Source of the DNA: Eustoma russellianum
Lineage: Eukaryota; Streptophyta; Magnoliopsida; Gentianales; Gentianaceae
Length of the DNA: 64,000 bases
Direction: 5' to 3'
NCBI GenBank assembly: GCA_036186865.1
Contig: AP025065.1
Span: forward strand, 3,999,264 to 4,063,263
Positions 21,317 through 33,628 of the stretch are shown piece after piece. Position numbers and translations under genes: made by a program. Below the pieces are notes generated by a model. That model saw only the letters and a list, made by a program, of their open reading frames with translations. It did no database searches and was not told where the DNA came from. Each line of letters opens with the position of its first letter. Within the stretch, counting starts at the first letter, position 1.

Positions 21317-22649
21317 TAAAAAAAGGGGGCAGGTCGGCTTAGCGGACCGCGCCGGCTAACGCGAATATAAAAAAACAATAATATGGCGAAGGCATTGTGG
21401 CGCAGCCCAGCCTTAACGGGTCGGGCTTATGCGGTTTGTGGACAAGGCTGGTGGTAAGGGCCAGCCCACTTTATTAAAATTATTTATTTCTTTTTCGGAA
21501 TTTCTGGAATATAGTAAATACTAATTAATTAATTTAAAATAGTAATAATTATAGGAAAAATATAAATAAATATCAGAAAATTATAATTAAATTCCAGAAA
21601 TTATAAAATGATGAAACTAAATTTTTTCCATTAAATTTCAGTAATTATGATAATAATTAGGTAATGAATAGAAATAATTAAGGAAAAAATAAGGAAATAT
21701 ATACAAAATGCACAATAAATGTATACAAGCCTTGGAAAAATAATTTTAACCTCAAACAACATTAAATCATTACTCGGATAATAAAAGAACCTAGATTTGA
21801 GTGCCGAATGATGGTGAGGATGGGCCAGGGGCCTCAGACGATTGTGTTGTTTGCATTCATGGCACGTGCATTGCATGATGGTGGGTCGTGACGTATGGGT
21901 CACGGGCGCTCAGGATGGTGTACGATGGCAGGACCAAGTACACTCAGATGGTGACTGTGGGTGGGTACTACCCACAGCCACTCAGTAGGTCCTGGGATCA
22001 TGCATTGCATGGCGGAGATATGGGCATTTTATGTGACATGACTTTGTTGCGTGTGAAATGCATAGTAGTTCATGCATCACGATGTTGTGCATTCTTTACC
22101 TGGAGTGCTTTACTTTTGCGGATTCTTTCATATGCTTATGTTATATCATGTTTTACGTGCTATGTGTTATATCATTTTTGGATGCTCGTCTTGTACGACT
22201 TGGAGGCAGGTGCCTACTGAGTGATTTCCCAGTCACTCACCCCTACTTCCCCCTCCCCCCTCCACCAGGTGAGAACGAAGAAGCGTACGACTATATCTTT
22301 GTTGAGGACGGGGTTGACACATTAGTATGGGCAGAATGATGGTCGCACCTAGGATACGAAGAGACCTTGCGGCTGTCTGTGGTTATTTTATTGGGATTAT
22401 ATCAGACACTATCTTACATTACATGATAGATAGTAGATGCTAGTACTCTTTCCTCAAGTCGGTATATTATTGTATGGAGGATTTTCTTTTATCAGAGAAC
22501 TTTATGTTATTGTATTTTGTTTCTGCGCGAAAAATTTCTACGTCTTTTCGGACATGTTGGAAATTGATTCGACGCTTTGTATTCTCCTTAGTGAGATTCG
22601 GCGGGCGCACTGTTCCCGATGCTAGGGTTCGGGAGCGGGGCACTACAGG

Positions 22650-22659
22650 TGGTATCAGA
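22650..22659 (+). other. Primer-binding site of Gypsy-1
   Basis: TGGTATCAGA two bases after the LTR. It matches the first ten bases of the usual initiator-tRNA-Met site and then diverges (CCC). Confidence 0.8.
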
Positions 22660-22915
22660 CCCAAGGCTTCAGATCCGCCTCGGAAACGCAGGATTAACTA
22701 GATCACCTAGACATAAGCTATGATCTTTTCCTAGAAACGACAAATATACCTCTAATAAATGAAGTAGACTTAAGTTATGATTTGGTTATGGGAGGTGTGT
22801 GCTGTTGGTGAGCTTTCTCTATGTAATTACCGTTGAACCCCCCGAACCTTCGCATGAGCCTCATAAAGACTCAAATCCATCGATCACTCCCATCTGAATT
22901 CTAGTCAAGATTTTT

Positions 22916-23190
22916 ATGGGACCCAGAAAAATACCGCTGTGTTGTGAAAAATCTGGCAAAGGAGGCAATAGCGGTTGTGGTAATGACCACCTGAATCAGC
23001 GGGCCATTCTTCAGGCATTGGTTGACAGCACGGCCACCACTTTCGCGCAATAGCGGCAGTAGCAGTTGAACGAGCGGCTTCAACCATTGCCACCGCCCGA
23101 TCCGAGGTTCTACTACATGGAAATGCAGGACTTTCGAAATTTGATATTTAGAAAGACCCTTCACCGGGGAGGCGTAAATATGCGACATAG
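22916..23190 (+). pseudogene. Gypsy-1 gag N-terminal fragment
   Basis: ATG at 22916 opens MGPRKIPLCCEKSGK, then NQRAILQALVDSTATTFAQ and LNERLQPLPPPDPRFYYMEM. This is the glutamine- and proline-rich gag leader seen in Tekay-like plant gypsy elements. A TAG in the glutamine run and loss of everything after about codon 90 break it. Confidence 0.75.
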
Positions 23191-23589
23191 CCGCTAATAA
23201 TCACAAGACCGCTCGCGATGGAAGTACAACCGTAGAGGAGTGCATGGCCACCGCGGCCACCATGTGCTCATTGTTGATGCCGCGTTTGGGTCAGTGTGGG
23301 AGGATTATGCAAGCATGAGTGCAACAACAAGGATGTTTTACGAGTAAAGGAGTAGAGGCTGAGACCACTATCACAGCTGAATCAAGAGCAATATAAAGGA
23401 AAGTAAGAATCAGTGTCCGTATCTACGTAATGACTGATGCAGACATCGGAAAGGCTAGCGACGTCGTAGCGGAGTTCAACCACCGGCGACAAGGTATCAA
23501 TGACTCATCATCGGTACAGATGATGTAATCAGAGATAAATGATCAGAGTTGCGCAGCGGAATCGTGGGTTTCTTAAGTCACGTAAGTTC

Positions 23590-23815
23590 AGAAGAGTGAA
23601 CCTCAGTGGATCCTAAGAAGATTGAGGATATCGCTGAGTAGCCCTAACCGACCAAGGTGACTGAAGTAAGGAGTTTTCTTGGTGTGGCCAGCTGCTACAT
23701 GGAATTCGTTTAAGGATTTTCGTCGATACTGGTGTCCCTGAACAGACGGAAGCATAAGAAGGCAAAGTTCGAGTGGACAGTTGATATCAACAAAGATATC
23801 AACAAAGCTTCGCTG
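23590..23815 (+). pseudogene. Gypsy-1 RT C-terminal fragment
   Basis: Shifting plus-strand frames give VDPKKIEDIAEW, then TKVTEVRSFLGVASCYMEFV, then FSSILVSLNR and KFEWT. This is the connection between reverse transcriptase and RNase H of Ty3/gypsy pol. Several stops and frameshifts are present. A 12-bp direct duplication ATATCAACAAAG lies at its end, next to the AT-rich block. Confidence 0.75.
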
Positions 23816-25135
23816 AGCCAAAAAAAATAATAATAATAATAAGAAGAAAATAATAAAATACTAATAAAAATACTTAAACACAAGGCCATAAGACACAATG
23901 TTGCTAATTAACTATATATACACGCACTGATTAACATAACATACTTTAACGACATGTTTCCACATATCAGCCACGTACTAGAACATTAACATACAAAATC
24001 TAGCATGGTTACGCCAAGAGATATAACACAGTACAAAAAAAGAGATATCACATAACATAATGAACTATAAATATACAACAACATAAGTCAACAATATATA
24101 TATATACACATGCACACATTTACATACGTATACGTAAACATATACATATATACATATACATACCAAGCGACTAACACAAAAATATGAAGCAATAGGTAAA
24201 TGCTCACAATATATATAGAATATGATAACAACTTAGGGGTAGCGAATATATAAAAGATATACGATAAGTCAGGATTATATGTGCTAATTGATCACTAAAA
24301 AATATACAAATAGGTACACGAAACAAAAGTAACTATACGATGCTAAGTACGTATGCACAAGTATTCACACAACTATTTCAACGAACCCGGTACATAACTA
24401 ATACAACAAAACAGTAGTAAACATCATAGCATATAACGACAACAAACAACACAATTACAAAGAATACAATAACAAATACCTTGCATAAAAGACATGGATT
24501 ACAAAATAGGCATACAATAACAAGTTTTAGAACAAATTAACAACATAGACTTTTGTAGTAAAGCATACTACTTATGAATTAGGGACGGCATAGCATTGCA
24601 TGACATCATAGTAATAGATTAAAGTGTAAATAACTTAATAATTTGACATATATATATTAAAAAAACTTGTTATCATACTTGAACACCTAGATAAATCATA
24701 TATGTATGTTACAGTAAAATCTATGCAATTATGCATTTTTTTTCTTGAAATAATATTTATGCGATATTTATATAACGATAAGACAAGCTGGTACGAAAAT
24801 ATAGAGCACAAAAAGAAAATTTATTATTAACGTCTAACTTAAGCACACAAAAAAAAGATCACGATAAACAAGGCTAAAGTCGAACGTGCATAGCGTGCGT
24901 ACCGCTTAAAAACTCAACTAACAAACAATATAAACATAACACACGTGACAAACTACAATTAATGCTTGCGAGATTCATGAGCTGTGTATGATACACAAGT
25001 CATACATGCGTATGATATAAGGATATACAACATAATATATATATCTATACCAAACATGTTTAACAACTTAACAATTAAAACGATAACACATGTTAAAACT
25101 CGTGTATGTTGATATATAGTAGAAAGAGCTACGTT
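23816..25135. other. AT-rich block between Gypsy-1 RT and integrase remnants
   Basis: About 1.3 kb, very AT-rich, opening with an AATAATAATAAT run and containing many ACATA/TATATA stretches. It stands where RNase H and the first half of integrase should be. I recognise no domain, terminal repeat or repeated partner for it in this window. Confidence 0.5.
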
Positions 25136-25139
25136 GAGC

Positions 25140-25900
25140 ATTGCATTCCATCTTAAACCGATGGGCAATCGGAGAGGACGGTGCAGACTCTGGAGGACAT
25201 GCTGAGGGCTTGCGCACTGGACTTCAGAAGAAACTGAGATGGTATGATCAAGTTGTTAACAGCAACAGTTATCACAACGCCACCGATGTGGCACTATTGG
25301 AGGCGCTCTATGGGCGGAAGTGTAGTCCCTTTTCCATTGAGACGAAGTTGGAGAGCGTACTATTACCGGTCTAGAACTGTTTGAGCAGACCAAAGAGAAG
25401 GTAAAGTTGATTCAGGAAAGATTTAAGGTTGCCCAAGACATAGGTAAGAGTTGGGCAGATTCAAAGAGATGTCCCAAGGAGTTTACTACCAGAGAAAAAG
25501 GTTCACTTAAAGGTATCACCAACGAAGGGAATCGCATGTTTTAGTCTGAAGGGTAAGCTAAATCCTCGTTGCATTGGTCTAATGAAGTGCTTGGAAGGAT
25601 CGGTGTATTTGCTTATCGTTTGGCGTTACCTCTAATGCTAGCCCAAGTGCACAACGTATTTCATGTTTCTCATTTAAGAAGGTACATCTCTTATCCGAGT
25701 CACGTATTAGACGCACCGTCTTTGAAGACCAGATCCGATGCGTCATACGAAGAGACTCCTGTTCGGATTATAGACCGCAAGGATCAAGAGCTGAGGAAGG
25801 GAATCATTCCCTATGTCAGGGTGCAATAGAGCAATCATGAGGAAACGAAGCGGCATGGGATCTGGAGGATTAGATGCGGGAGCGCTATCCTCATCGCTTC
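25140..25900 (+). pseudogene. Gypsy-1 integrase C-terminal half
   Basis: Frames on the plus strand give SERTVQTLEDMLRACALDF, then NSYH.AT..ALLEALYGRKC, VEQTKEKVKLIQE-like sequence and VSPTKGIA. Within an 86-codon open stretch (25569-25829) they give LAQVHNVFHVSHLRRYISYP, SDASYEETPVRIIDRKDQEL and IPYVRVQ. This is the integrase end and adjoining GPY/F-type region of plant gypsy elements. The sequence after VQ (SNHEE) would have started the chromodomain-like tail but is broken by TAG. The D,D part of the catalytic core is missing. Confidence 0.85.
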
Positions 25901-25938
25901 GAATAATGTACGACAAGTTTCGATGACGAAACTTCTTG

Positions 25939-25952
25939 TAAGGTGGGTAGGA
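25939..25952 (+). other. Polypurine tract of Gypsy-1
   Basis: TAAGGTGGGTAGGA immediately before the 3' LTR. Confidence 0.7.
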
Positions 25953-28349
25953 TGTTACGCCCGCAAAATTTTCGAACTAGCCGTTACACATTAATTTAAA
26001 ATTGAAGTAGTTGTTGGATGTAACCATCCTGCGAGTCAAATAAATTACAGCGTATCAATTATGTCCAGGTGATTTCGAAATTAGCTATAGGAATATATAA
26101 ATTATATCGTATATAAAGTAGGGGAACAATAAAGAAAAAAAAGAAAGAAAAATAAAAAAAATAGTATAGTAATGTGCTTAAGGATACTGTAGGATAGGAA
26201 GAAAGAAAAAAATAAATAAATAAATATAATAATAATTAAAAATAAAGTTGAAGATAAGGATAAAGTAAATTTAAAATAAATAAATTTTAAAAAATAATAA
26301 AATAATAATGAGGAAAAAGAAGTGGGTTAATGTGGATGGAGTGTGGGAGTAACTGACTCCCCCAAAATGCCGCACAAGATCGATAAAAGCAGGAGAAGAA
26401 GATTAAAAAAAGAGAGAAGAACGGTAGTGATGAAGGTGGCAGAGGAAGAAAAGAGAAAGGGGAAGAAGAGAGAAGAAGGAAGAAGGAGCGGCGCATAAAT
26501 AATCTCCGACTTATTCACGTTGGTTCATTAATCGTACAATTGCTTGCGTCGAGGTAGGTTCCCTTTTCCCCCTCCAATTGGTACAAATTCAAGCATGCTT
26601 TGGTGATATATTATGTTTTTTTGTTGTTTTAATTGCTGCAATCTATGTCATGTTAATTATCTGTGAAAAGCAAGAGATCTTGGAGCCTGTGGAATGCGTT
26701 TGATGATATTGCGTGCTTTGGTTTTGATTTTAGGGAAAATTGTGATAACTAAATTAACACATTTTAGAGTTTTAAGTTGTTGATTTGGCCTTAGAATAAG
26801 TTCCCATAGACTGGAAATAGGCGGAAATATAGATCGGAGTCGAAAAACGGCCGCCTCAAGCGCAGCNNNNNNNNNNGGAGGGCTGCGCATGGCCTCCACG
26901 CGTGCGCTGGAGCATCCACGCGCTTCCTGGATAAGCAGCCACCATTTAATAAAAAAATATCTCAGACCGGTCCGGACCAGGCGCAGGCGGCCGGACCCTT
27001 AGCGGGCCGGCTATGCACGAGGCCTGGCCCGTTATCTTCTGTTATAAAAAAGAAGGGGCAGGCCGGCTTAGCGGACCGGGCTAGCTGCCAGCCGGCCCAA
27101 TTTGCACGAATAAAAAAAAACAATAATATGGCGAAGGCATTGTGGCGCAGCCCAGCCTTAAAATAGTAATAATTATAGGAAAAATATAAATAAATATCAG
27201 AAAATTATAAATAAATTCCAGAAATTATAAAATGATGAAATTAAATTATTTCCATTAAATTTTGTTAATTATGATAATTTATTTAACATGGATAATTGGG
27301 CAATGAACAGAAATAATTAAGGGAAAAATAAGGAAACATATAGAAAACGCACAATAAATGTATACAAGCCTTGGAAAAATAAGTTTAACCTCAAACAACA
27401 TTAAATCATTACTCGGATAATAAAAGAACCTAGATTTGAGTGCCAGGAGGATGATTGAGGATGGGCTAGGGGCCTCAGGCGATCATTAAATGAACCTAGA
27501 TTTGAGTGCCGGAGGATGGTGAGGATGGGTCAGGGGCCGCAGACGATTGCGTTGTTTGCATTCATGGCACGTGCATTGCATGATGGTGGGTCGTGACGTA
27601 CGGGTCACGGGCGCTCATGATGGTGTACGGTGGTGGGGCCAAGTACACTCAGGATGGTGACTGTGGGTGGGTACTACCCACAGCCACTCAGTAGGTCCCA
27701 GGATCAAGCATTGCATGGCAGATATATCGGAATTTTGTGTGACATGACTTTGTTGCGTGTGACATGCATAGTAGGTCATGCATCACGATGTTGCGCATTC
27801 TTTACCTGGAGTGATTTACTTTTCTGTATTCTTTCATATGCTTATGTGATAACATGTTTTACGTGCGATGTATTATATCATTTTTGGATGCTCGTCTTGT
27901 ACGACTTGGAGGCAGGTGCCTACTGAGTGATTTCCTAGTCACTCACCCCTACTTCCCCCCCAACCAGGTGAGAACGAAGAAGCTTACAACTATATCTTTG
28001 TTGAGGACGGGGCTGACACATTAGTATGGGGCAGAATGATGGTCGCACCTAGAATACGAAGAGACCTTGCGGCTGTCTGTGGTTATTTTATTGGGATTAT
28101 ATCAGACACTACCTTACATTACATTATAGATAGTAGATGCTAGTACTCTTTCCAGAAGTCGGTACATTATTGTATGGAGGATTTTCTTTTATCAGAGAAC
28201 TTTACGTTATTGTATTTCGTTTCCGTACGAAAAATTTCTACGTCTTTTCGGACATGTTGGAAATTGATTCGACGCTTTGTATTCTCCTTAGTGAGATACG
28301 GCAGGCGGCACTGTTCCCGATGATAGGGTTCGGAGAGCGGAGCGCTACA
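25953..28349 (+). repeat. Gypsy-1 3' LTR (2397 bp)
   Basis: TGTTACGCCC...GCTACA, followed by the target duplication CTTAT. It carries the empty MULE-1 site near 27045 and a short run of unknown bases. A local imperfect duplication of a GTGCC(G)GAGGATG block occurs at 27440-27540. Confidence 0.92.
26867..26876. other. Run of ten N (assembly gap)
   Basis: Ten undetermined bases in a GC-rich part of the LTR. By comparison with the other LTR (about 20030-20065) a few tens of bases are missing here. Confidence 0.98.
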
Positions 28350-28562
28350 CTTATGGATCCACTTACTGCCAATAGCATGCTTGCCTGGTGGTAACGTCTC
28401 AAGGGTCTAAGTGTGGTTGTCTTCCAAGGCTGGAATCTTGGCATGCATGGTTGTACGCCATTTTAGGGTGCTGAACAACTTCATAGTATGTTTGGGGTTC
28501 TGCATGGAGTGTGATGGCAGCAAGAAAAGCCCGAAGAATGGCGAAAATCGGTGATTACTAAG
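28350..28562 (-). pseudogene. Copia-3b pol remnant, continued upstream of Gypsy-1
   Basis: The minus strand reads LPPGKHAIGSKWIHK up to the insertion point, where the codons continue at 19146 as IKYNSDGSVE. Upstream is the N-terminal RT sequence around LEDNHTxTLE, with TAG in place of the usual tryptophan TGG. It is cut at about 28562 by the truncated Gypsy-2 LTR. Confidence 0.8.
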
Positions 28563-30686
28563 AGAGTTATGATGTTATTTTTGTATGAGAACCAGATCAT
28601 GCATGATTTAATTGTGATTGCATAGATTGTTGATCATATGTACATATTTGTTGTAATTATGTATCGATTATGTGCATATGTATATAGATGGAAAAATCTT
28701 AATGGTTTTAGGCATGTTGGACATCGGGTATGGGAGGTGTGCCGCTGCATAGACCAACGGCCATGGTGCATGTTGTACGTATATAATTGTTGTATGATTT
28801 GTAGACGTAATTGCATTATGAATTATGTGTTGTTATGAGTGTTATTTAAAATTCGTTTTGATGAAATTGATGTGTTGTTGGCCGAATGGTAAGGGCTGGT
28901 TAGAGAGGGTCTTACATGAATCATTGATGATGGAAAAAAAAATCAATTGAATCAAAAGAAAATCAGATTAATCAAAATTAGGATTTCTGTTGCCGAAAGA
29001 GGGGAAAACCATTTTTGAAAAATAGGATTTTTGGTGATTTGAGGGCAGAATATGGTAGGAAATGAGGAGAGTAGAATTCTTGTGGTCGAAGTGTCGAGAG
29101 ATGGGTGGCGCGTGGGCCGCACCGTGGGCTGAAGGTTGCGCGCTGGCCAACCTTCTGAGGGCGCGTCCGGGGGAAGTTTGGCCTACAATTTTTATGGCAG
29201 TGTGTTGAGCCTAAATAGTACTAGGTATCCATGTTATTATATGTGAGGAAAAGTTAGTGGTGCGAAATTATGGTATACGCCGAGGTGGTTAGTGTGCGGA
29301 GGGAGAGAAATTGGGGTCTTAGGAGGGGGCTGGGGTGCTGGGCTGAGGGGTAGTAGGTGGCGTATGGTTAGGGGGTTAGGGGTGAGGTGAGTTGGGTGGG
29401 GGGTAGGGGAGAAGAGGGATCAAGGGTGGTACGCTGTAAGTATAAGTGCGTATATGCACGTGTATGGGCGCATGCATATACGTGGATATGCTTATACGTA
29501 GGAGATAGCTGAATAAAGTAACGGAAAGTTAAAACGGATTCGAAATGGAGATTGATTTTCCAATTGGATTTGATAATCGAATATCATATCGATAAATGTA
29601 AACTGTTTTTGAAATTGCATATTTTGAAAAGTCACCTTTACAAAGAAAATATATTGTGGAGGTTGTTTGGTTCTGAACAAACAGGTCGTTCGAGCACAGA
29701 TGACTATGCTAAGTGAGAGATAGGCTGCTCAGGCACATATGACCACCAATTGGGCCGTCCAGGCAGACATGACTATGCTAAGTGAAAGATAGACTTCCTG
29801 GACACATACGACCATTGGGAAACCAAGTCGGTAAATCTTGCAATATAAGTTATTTGTAAGGTAAGCTCCATGGCCATTGCATTGTGCTGGTGAGAATGGA
29901 TATCGCATATAGATATCAGAAGGGATATCGCATATGGATATCAGAAGGGATATCGTATACGGATGTCAGAAATGGGTATCGTATTGGATATCAAAAATGG
30001 AATTGGAAATGAAAAGTGAAAATGGAAAAGAAAACGGAAATTGTTATTGATTCATTACATTCATTGTTTTAAAAAGCTGCGTCACGGTTTTTTGTTGTAC
30101 TAACACTTGTATGCGATGACTAAGTTGCGTGTGCATTAGTTGCTTGATTGGTTCGAAGGGTAAAAAGGTAAACTTTATTTGCGAAGAGAAGCATGCTATT
30201 TTCTATCTTGTTATCTATTTATTTTATTTACACTTGCTTCTCCGTGTATGATCTCATTTTAAATATAGTCAGGTTACTTGCTGGGCGATGTATGTCGCTC
30301 ACCCCAGGTTATCAATTATTTTTGCAGATAGACAGGTAAAAGAGTTAGTATAACCGAGGATGATCAAGAATGGAGGTTTTGAGATTGAGGATATTCTGAT
30401 GAAGTTTCGAGGAATTAGTTGAGGCATAGTTTATGGATTGACCTTATGTATTTTTGAGGGTTAGTATTTTGTATCTCCGTTTGACATTTGCATCAAGCTA
30501 AATTTGCCAAGATATTGATATCAATTGATTATTTATTTTGAGGTTTTAGTTTCTATGACTTCCGCTGACATCGATTTACGTTATTATGCTTACGTGTAAT
30601 TGATCGTATTGATGCCTTGTATTTTCCTTAATGAAATTAAGCTGCTGAGTAGTTTCGAGTATTAGGACTTGGGATGGGTAGCTACA
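28563..30686 (+). mobile_element. Gypsy-2 LTR, copy 3 (5' end missing)
   Basis: Starts inside the LTR at the sequence matching 5345 and ends ...GGGTAGCTACA before GGTGCTATCAGAGC. It is the only copy with the LTR 3' end and primer site joined. A GC-rich stretch at 29095-29170 and a G-rich stretch at 29280-29420 have reversed counterparts near 52950-53050 and 52700-52830, identifying 51708 onward as the same LTR family in minus orientation. Confidence 0.7.
29898..30000. repeat. Four-unit 25-bp tandem repeat in the Gypsy-2 LTR
   Basis: Units starting at 29898, 29923, 29948 and about 29973, each a variant of GGATATCGCATATGGATATC followed by AGAAG. Degenerate reversed versions appear near 38050-38140. 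Confidence 0.75.
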
Positions 30687-30688
30687 GG

Positions 30689-30700
30689 TGCTATCAGAGC
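30689..30700 (+). other. Primer-binding site of Gypsy-2, copy 3
   Basis: TGCTATCAGAGC two bases after the LTR end. One base differs from the usual initiator-tRNA-Met site. Confidence 0.7.
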
Positions 30701-32050
30701 ATGGCTCTTGATCCACGGCAGAAACGTAGATTTAGGCCAGGATCTTAGAAATTAAGTTACGATTTTGCCCTAAGTCACGATCTTGGGCACAAGCGACGAT
30801 TTTTGATTAAGAGTTGACTTTGGATCTAAGCAATGTTTTTAGTCATAAGCATTGATTATATACTAAGCATAATTTTGGAAATAAGATGTCATTAAACACA
30901 AGTGATGATATAAACATTAGGTGATGATATAAACATAAGTACTGATCTTAGCCATAAGCAGTAATTATATTCTAAGCATTGAACTTAGAAATAAGTAATG
31001 ATTTTAGACTTAAGAGATGATCGGATGAGGGATACGCCCACGTATACCTGGGGCACCTTATACGATTTTGAATTATTTTCTGTACTTAAGTGTTGATTAT
31101 AATATTTGGCATAATTTCTTAGATCTGATCCCTGTAAACCCAAACCATTGGAATAATATACAATTAAATTATATGAATTGCAATGGTAACTAGGATGCCC
31201 ATATAGACACCGGTTGATGCATAAATTTGGATGGGCCCGACAGTTGCTAAGACTACGTCTCTGTACCAGTAGTATGGGACCCCGTATCATTATGGTAAAT
31301 GAAACGGGTTCATGTCTCTACTTTTGACAGTAGTGTCGGAACGTGACTAGGTCTAAATTGGAACTGTATATCCTAAGAAACTTTTGTAGTAAAATTTTAA
31401 TTGCTAAGAAAGAGTTTATTAGCGTTATGATCAGTAGAGTTTAGAAAAGAATATCGTACAAAGAGATTCATAGTTACGATTAAGATATTGAACTTTAGGA
31501 TTATTAAAATAGGCCAAAGACATTAGTCCTATTAGAGATATTAGTTGATATTGATAAGCGAGCTTCACTATAATGAGTCTAGTGGATGACAAATTCTTAC
31601 AAGTCTGGGTTAAGTGTTGATTCCTGGGAACGTGTAAGTATTGATGTATCGAGTAGGCTTGAATTGAAATAGAACAAGCATGAACAAGTAGTGGATGTTA
31701 TTCATGTAGAATTTAACTAAGTTAAAATTAGAGGTTGAAATAACCAGGAAAAAGAACGGTGAATCAGTGTGGCGCGTGGAAGCATTATGAATTAGAATAC
31801 CTTAAGTCGATCAATATTTAGTGTGACATGCTAGGATTGGACAACTCAAGTTAAAGATTTATAAGAAATGGTATGTAGGTGGATTTTTTTCCATTTGACA
31901 TTAAGGGGTGACTTAGAAAATTTATACGAAGTATTAGACTATTATTTTTCAAGTAGTTAAACGTCTTTTTTTAAGCACGTACACCAAGATATATGCTATA
32001 TTTCAAAGGTACTTCAATGATTTTTGCTATTAATGGTGAATTGTAACTCC
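30701..32050 (+). repeat. Gypsy-2 leader-like non-coding block, copy 3
   Basis: 30701-30980 is a run of loosely repeated TAAGC(A)/TTAAG-containing phrases unique to this copy. From 30983 it matches 5493-6570. No domain is readable on either strand. Confidence 0.6.
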
Positions 32051-32297
32051 TCCTACGGAGTAGGATCATCAACATCAAAAGGAATGGTGGAACCTTTGAC
32101 ACCTCTCTCCATATACGATATCCACAAGAACGAAGGTATGTTTCAATATTTCATTTCCACAGTGGATAGTTTAGAGGGTCAAACATAGGTACCTTGACAT
32201 GTACACTTGAAATAGAAGGGAGTACTGACTCTTGTCTTCTTCTTCTAGAAGAGTCACCACTTGGAGAACCAGCATCTTCAAACCTAAAGGGATCCAT
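32051..32297 (-). pseudogene. Truncated copia gag N-terminus, copy 3 (Copia-4)
   Basis: Same fragment as 227-472 and 6571-6816, with ATG at 32295-32297. A one-base loss in the T run at about 32095 shifts the frame near its end, so it no longer reads through to the shared stop. It has the same truncation point as the other two. Confidence 0.72.
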
Positions 32298-32360
32298 ACT
32301 TTAAAAGATCTAATCTTTCAATTTGAACTCAAACACTCAAGATTCTACTCTGATATCAAT

Positions 32361-33628
32361 TGTTAGGCCCCTTAGAACACATTAGAAGGTGGGTTAAATA
32401 GTGTGTTCACCAAGTATGGATATTTTTCGGATGTTTTTCGATGGTGAGAACGAATCTATACTTGGATGTGTTCTTTAAAAATAAATAAACTTACGGAAGC
32501 GTAAAGAACACGAGATATATAGAGGTTCAATTCAAATGACTCTTGTTGGGAGTATGATGCACCACAACACCATCAATTAACCCTCCAAGGTTTGGATTTC
32601 TTCAAACAAGAACCTTCCTTACTTCTTGGCCAACGATCTACACTTGGCTCCTCACAATCTTCACTCAAGAAGTAACCTCTTCTTCTTTACACAGCTCTCA
32701 CAAATAAAGTAAAATATACAATGATACAACTATTTTAAGAGCAAAATCTTGAGAGAAACTTGAGAGCTCGTAGGTAGAAAGTTGCAGAAAGAAAAGTGAT
32801 GAAAACCCTTTTTTATCACTTCCTAGCCGTTGGTAACCTTGCAGGAGACAATAATGAGTTTTGTCTCTTCTGATGATATGTCCGCTTTTCATTGAGATCT
32901 TCTCTTGGATGGATTACAAGTTTCTTGAGGAAGATTCATCTTGATAGATCAAAGAGGAAAGAGGACATTCTCCAAAGTGGGAGTGGAACCTGTGATGTTC
33001 CACTAAAAGAGGGGGTACAAATGTCAAGTAACCATAAGAAAGTGCAGCATAAAATATTTGTAACATTGAGTCACATGAAGCGCCTGATGTGATTTATGAA
33101 CAGGTGTTCAATGTGACATGGAGCGCCTAAAGTGTGTTTGAACTGGTGATCAATGTGACATGAATCGCCTTAAGTGAATAAGGAACACTTGTTCAATGTC
33201 ACATGAAGCGCCTGTTGTGGACAACAGAACTCGTTCGAAGTCATATGAAGTGCCTGATCTCAGCCTTCATACTTGTTCGAAGTAATTCTGAGTTTTGTCA
33301 AAAGTAACTTGATATTCGTGCTCATTTTGGAGGGGACCGTCCATTTGACTTTGTAACACACATGAAACGCATGTTAAGGCATTCAAAGTGTGCTGTTACA
33401 CAGCTTGACACATAAGGCGCCTTATCGAAGTGTTCTAGTTTCCAAATACTTCACATGAGAAGCGCCTTATCTAGGCGTTCGAAGTATTCTGGTCTCCAGC
33501 CACTTCACATGAAGCACCTTATGCATGCGTTCGAAGTGTTCCGGTCTCCAAACACTTCACATGTGGCGCCTTATCTAGCGTTTCAAGTGTCATTTGTGCA
33601 AATCATCAAAACATAACATATTCTAACA
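32361..33628 (-). mobile_element. Copia-4 LTR, copy 3, 1268 bp (internally deleted)
   Basis: TGTTAGGCCCC...ATTCTAACA. It lacks about 190 bp present in the other copies, at a joint near 32540 (GACTC joined to TTGTTGGGAG). CTCAT follows, as in copies 1 and 2. Confidence 0.88.

Larger units (their letters stand above)
19147..22647 (+). repeat. Gypsy-1 5' LTR (about 2.4 kb without the inserted MULE)
   Basis: TGTTACGCCCGCAAAATTTT...CACTACA. After removal of 20239-21316 and one 9-bp duplication its length (2414 bp) fits the 3' LTR (2397 bp). Numerous substitutions and indels separate the two, so insertion is older than that of the copia elements. Confidence 0.92.
19147..28349 (+). mobile_element. 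Gypsy-1: decayed Ty3/gypsy element nested in Copia-3b
   Basis: A 9.2-kb plus-strand element with long LTRs (19147-22647, which holds a 1.08-kb MULE, and 25953-28349), a 5-bp target duplication CTTAT and a primer site. Gag, RT and integrase fragments appear in the gypsy order (RT before integrase). The gag N-terminus and the integrase C-terminal region resemble those of Tekay/Del-type plant chromoviruses. The middle has been lost and replaced by AT-rich sequence, so the element cannot move itself. The split copia codons on either side (19146 and 28355) prove the nesting. Confidence 0.93.

Noticed and set aside
22058..22701. Open frames of 60-110 codons in the Gypsy-1 LTR
   Set aside because: They are within LTR sequence; the corresponding frames in the other LTR differ in length and sequence.
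28535..28545. GCGAAAA near the Copia-3b break as a possible second CGAAA target duplication of the Gypsy-2 LTR
   Set aside because: The adjacent LTR end there is truncated and in the wrong place for a target duplication; a five-base match is not enough.
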